Shown: positions 20,101 to 22,499 of the stretch, piece after piece | Numbering within the stretch: position 1 is the stretch's first letter | Layout: every line of letters begins with the position of its first letter | Source of the DNA: Rhizophagus sp. LPA8_4_AMF | Taxonomy: Eukaryota > Glomeromycota > Glomeromycetes > Glomerales > Glomeraceae | Direction: 5' to 3' | Length of the DNA stretch: 22,499 nucleotides | NCBI GenBank assembly: GCA_021464525.1 | Contig: JADRCO010001108.1 | Span: 1 to 22,499 of the forward strand | The notes under the pieces: model-generated | Told to the model about the DNA's origin: nothing | The model's database searches: none | Seen by the model: only the letters and a program-made list of their open reading frames with translations | Translations under genes and position numbers: made by a program

Positions 20101-20776
20101 GACTAAATTTTTCAGGAAAAAAGAATTTAAATGGAAGGAAATTAATTTTCGTGTAATTGATACTATTGGAGCTGGTGACACTAAGCTAGATATAAGGGAC
20201 GTTTTATACAATATAGCTGATGGAATCTATGCAATGCCGGAAGGCATAAGTCAAGTTTTATTTGTAGTTGATGGAAAGTTCACAAAAGAAGAAATAGATA
20301 CGTTCAATATGATTAAAGATTCCATTTTAGAAATTAAAATTCTTGATTATGTCACTCTTGTGAGAACTAAATTTAGTAACTTTAGAAATAGAGAAGAGTG
20401 TAAAAAAGACATAGATAAAATGCGTGAAGAAAATGAATTAATTGCTGATATAGTTGATTCATGTAACGATGTCATTCATGTAGACATTCCTCCGATAAAT
20501 ATTGAACTAATTGAAGAAGATGATGATGATTATATCACCCAAATTAAAATAAATAAAAATGATAGAAAAAAGTCAAGAAAACTGCTACTAGACTACATGG
20601 AGAACGTACGTCCAGTACAAAAAAATGAATACTTTAAATTAAAAACGTGGGATGAATTACATGAAAGTATTCGTGAATATGTAAAATATAAAGATGATGC
20701 ACAAAGAAGATTGGAAAGAGATCCAGAACTTGTAGCAGTTTATAATGCGTCTAAAGAAATTTGTTTAATTCTTTAA
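16052..20776 (+). CDS. TKL kinase - TKL kinase - LRR - AIG1-like GTPase fusion protein (1306 aa model)
   Basis: Eleven exons join without a frame break: 16052-16279, 16350-16413, 16488-16657, 16746-17136, 17203-17426, 17493-17568, 17671-17831, 17912-18239, 18308-18628, 18697-18786 and 18909-20776 (3921 nt). All ten introns are GT-AG, 66-122 nt. Kinase 1 is about residues 1-275, kinase 2 about 296-560, a Ser/Asn-rich linker 560-690, leucine-rich repeats about 725-1035 and the GTPase about 1045-1260. TKL kinases of this kind are cytoplasmic signalling enzymes; LRR and GTPase parts usually sense ligands or switch by oligomerising, so a receptor-like switch is a reasonable inference. The joins at intron 4 (17137-17202) and intron 10 (18787-18908) decide whether this is one gene or two or three. 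If intron 4 is not spliced, kinase 1 ends at TAA 17151-17153; without intron 10, kinase 2 ends at TAA 18870-18872. The absence of any Met early in the LRR frame favours fusion. Confidence 0.65.
17203..18786 (+). CDS. Module 2 of the fusion: second TKL kinase domain and linker (exons 5-10)
   Basis: Opens with [20 protein letters not shown], has no in-frame ATG of its own before the domain, and enters in phase from exon 4. Motifs: intact glycine loop [10 protein letters not shown] (about 320-329), ALKSF lysine, HCDL in place of HRDL (D437, Arg changed to Cys), ADFGLSRK (D454), [27 protein letters not shown] and [13 protein letters not shown]. The catalytic Asp and Lys are kept, so activity is plausible despite the R-to-C change. 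Exon 9 continues into a linker containing two [20 protein letters not shown] repeats. Exon 10 (18697-18786, 90 nt) holds [17 protein letters not shown], a stray copy of the C-lobe end of a kinase like module 1. If translation runs through the exon 10 donor, it stops at 18870-18872. Confidence 0.85.
18909..20776 (+). CDS. Module 3 of the fusion: leucine-rich repeats and AIG1/IRG-like GTPase (exon 11)
   Basis: A single long exon. After [14 protein letters not shown] come about 13 leucine-rich units of 20-24 residues with the core LxxLxIxxCxxLTKLDCS (for example [15 protein letters not shown] and [15 protein letters not shown]), up to about 19960. The GTPase follows: G1 GRTGGGKST (20015-20041), G3 DTIGAGD (20159-20179), and a G4-like VRTK (about 20360-20371) instead of N/TKxD, as in AIG1-type GTPases. 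An acidic stretch [10 protein letters not shown] and a charged helical tail end at TAA 20774-20776. An LRR next to a GTPase and TKL kinases recalls the parts list of Roco/LRRK proteins, but the GTPase here is AIG1-like, not Roc, and no COR domain is seen. The frame has no Met before the GTPase, so it needs an upstream exon for its start codon. Confidence 0.85.
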
Positions 20777-21037
20777 TGACAAAAGTTTAACAATGTATGT
20801 AAAATTATCTTTCAATATCAATTTGTAAGTCCAATGCCAATATTGGTGTGTGCAGTATAAATTAAAAAAAAATTTATTAAATCATGTTTCACAAGTTTTA
20901 TCATCTTTTTGGATTTACACATCACTTAAAGTCCTAAAAATCAATTAAAATTCTGATAGACTTACTTTTATAGTGTTCCAATCCATTAACCTGCTATCCA
21001 GATTTTTCAGTATCTGATGGTTAAACGGGTATAACGG
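20777..21037. other. 3' flank of the kinase-LRR-GTPase gene
   Basis: AT-rich and non-coding. AAATTAAAAAAAAATTTATTAAAT at about 20860-20882 (only partly conserved words) may contain the polyadenylation region. Nothing else is recognised. Confidence 0.35.
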
Positions 21038-21209
21038 AAACATGTCATATACAGAGGCCTATGTACAGTATGTATATACAGTGGCCAACATATGATATGT
21101 ATGGTCATTTTACTATACTGTAGGGTGGAGTGATGTATACTGTAGGGTGATGTCTACTATACATTGACCACTATATGTACATACATAGGCCTTTGTATAT
21201 GACATGTTT
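21038..21209. repeat. Foldback inverted repeat, about 170 bp
   Basis: AAACATGTCATATACAGAGG at 21038 pairs with CCTTTGTATATGACATGTTT ending at 21209; arms are about 55 bp with small gaps. The centre has a direct repeat ATACTGTAGGGTG. It is probably a small MITE or foldback; no target duplication was assigned. Confidence 0.75.
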
Positions 21210-22499
21210 TCTATATGATCTGGTTAAACAGATGACAGATATATTAACAGATCAGGTATTTCAAATAATGGATAACAGATAAATTTAACATTATCTACTG
21301 GTTATTATATTTTTATAACAAATCCTTTTATCCATCATTTCAAGCCTATGACACACCATTTCAGACTAAGGTCTGTTAATGTACAGATAAATTTTTACAG
21401 TTATCTTTTGTCATTTTTTGGTAATTTTTCATGAATGAACTGTAATATTTTGCATATATTTATGGAATGCCAAGCTGAACAGAAGTTTAATGTAAAAGTT
21501 AAATCATTTGATGTTTAAGTTTAACTGCAAAGTTCAAATAATTTTCTGTAACCACCAAACAATTTGACTTTACAGTCAAATCCTTTGTAATACTGCCAAA
21601 CAGCTTAACTTTACAATCAAATTTTTGCCAATTCTGTCAAACAGTTTGACAAAGTAAAAATAATTTTCCATATTTAGTTAAAATTCAAATAGTGTAACCT
21701 TATAAAAGAAATTCTTTTTTTGGAATTTTGGAAGTCATGTGTAATCCCAAAAAGGAGATATATTTCCTTTTTAGGGTCATCTAAAGTGGAGGTAAATTAC
21801 GTGACCTTAAAAAATTTGATTAGATTTTTTATAATCAAAGATTAATGTAAAACTTTAAATTTATAAAATGAATGTATTTTAATTTGTTTCGCAAGTTTAC
21901 TTAAGGAAAGAAAGTGGATTTTGAATATCATTTTTGACTTTACATATAAATGAATGAATTTTGATGATTATAATAAAAAATGGATACCAAAGATGAAAAA
22001 AGTCGAATAAATCAAAAACAGCATTCATAAACCCCACTCTGTGCTCTAAATAAAGTTGCAGAGCAGACTTAAATACACCTAGTATGTATGATTTAAAAAG
22101 GTTTTATATATAGTAGAAAGTTTTGTTTAGTAAAAACAAAATTTTTCAAAGTCATATGATTTGCCTTCACTTTAGACATCCCCTTTTTTAGGAAAATTAT
22201 CAAAAAATTTGCATTTAATGATAAACACTTTGCATTTAATAGCAAATACTATGCAGATTAATGCAAAATTTATTTATTTTAATGCCAAATACTTTGTAGT
22301 TTAAGATGTTCAAGATTAAATGATATGACATTTAATATTAAATGATTTAGCTTTTACGTTGAACTTTTATCCAGCCTGGCATTCTATATATGGACAGACC
22401 TATAGCAAAAGGTGGAGCTCAGATAATCATGTGATTTTGGAAATAATCACACTTTAATATTATTGGTTAATTTAATAAATTATAATTTATTCCATCATT
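21210..22499. other. Gene-free AT-rich DNA to the window end
   Basis: No reading frame is supported. It includes a short tandem repeat (21551-21656) and scattered low-complexity words such as GCATTTAATG (about 22210-22265). Near the end AATCATGTGATT (about 22426) echoes CACATGATT motifs at about 3793. Nothing indicates the start of another gene before 22499. Confidence 0.4.
21551..21656. repeat. Degenerate tandem repeat, about 42 bp x 2.5
   Basis: ACCAAACAATTTGACTTTAC, GCCAAACAGCTTAACTTTAC and GTCAAACAGTTTGACAAAGT start near 21554, 21595 and 21637. The spacing is about 41-42 bp. It is non-coding. Confidence 0.65.

Noticed and set aside
19043..20776. LRR-GTPase as a stand-alone gene starting at 19043
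   Set aside because: That start is TTG and the open frame extends further upstream; no ATG exists before the GTPase, and a phase-correct acceptor lies at 18908.

Overview
The window looks like a piece of a transposable-element-rich, very AT-rich fungal nuclear genome, most likely an arbuscular mycorrhizal fungus of the Rhizophagus type (Glomeromycotina). The reasons are the short GT-AG introns (66-122 nt in the clearest gene), a tyrosine-kinase-like (TKL) kinase of the style that is hugely expanded in those fungi, CxxL-type leucine-rich repeats joined to an AIG1-like GTPase, and decayed Tigger/pogo and Helitron elements. The organism is an inference; no marker gene is present.

Layout. 1-3332: two decayed, Glu/Lys-rich, minus-strand reading frames of unknown family (about 2277-3332 and 294-1897), broken by stops and frameshifts. 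3333-6637: gene-free DNA with several tandem repeats (about 42 bp x3, 31 bp x6, 147 bp x2.8). 6638-13237: one Tigger/pogo DNA transposon with 25-bp terminal inverted repeats and TA on both flanks. Its minus-strand transposase pseudogene (10640-12837) carries stops, frameshifts and a D-to-N change at a catalytic position. Two younger insertions sit inside it: a 439-bp Mutator-type MITE (10659-11097, 9-bp target duplication) in the last codons of the transposase, and a 3.7-kb module (6743-10484) bounded by its own 20-bp inverted repeats.

That 3.7-kb module is the most unusual object here. It holds about 24 consecutive very short exons (22-113 nt, most under 50) separated by 68-128 nt introns built on one repeated plan: GTAAG-like donor, A/T spacer, a short hairpin whose 3' arm carries the CTAAC branch-site motif, a T-tract and TGTAG. 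The hairpin sequence varies from intron to intron with compensating changes. Blocks of exons join in frame (exons 2-6, 11-19 and 21-25 with a terminal stop), so this was, and may still be, a protein-coding micro-exon gene; stops in exons 7 and 10 and at the 20/21 junction mean either decay or exon skipping.

13238-15811: AT-rich DNA with a decayed Helitron N-terminal reading frame (about 14550-15430, minus). 15812-15935: a small TA-flanked MITE. 16052-20776: an apparently intact gene with 11 phase-consistent exons (3921 nt, 1306 aa) encoding two tandem TKL kinase domains, a leucine-rich repeat block and an AIG1/IRG-like P-loop GTPase. The LRR-GTPase frame has no methionine in its first about 395 residues, which argues that it is spliced to the kinase exons. 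20777-22499: gene-free, with one foldback and one short tandem repeat. No tRNA, rRNA or CRISPR array was seen.
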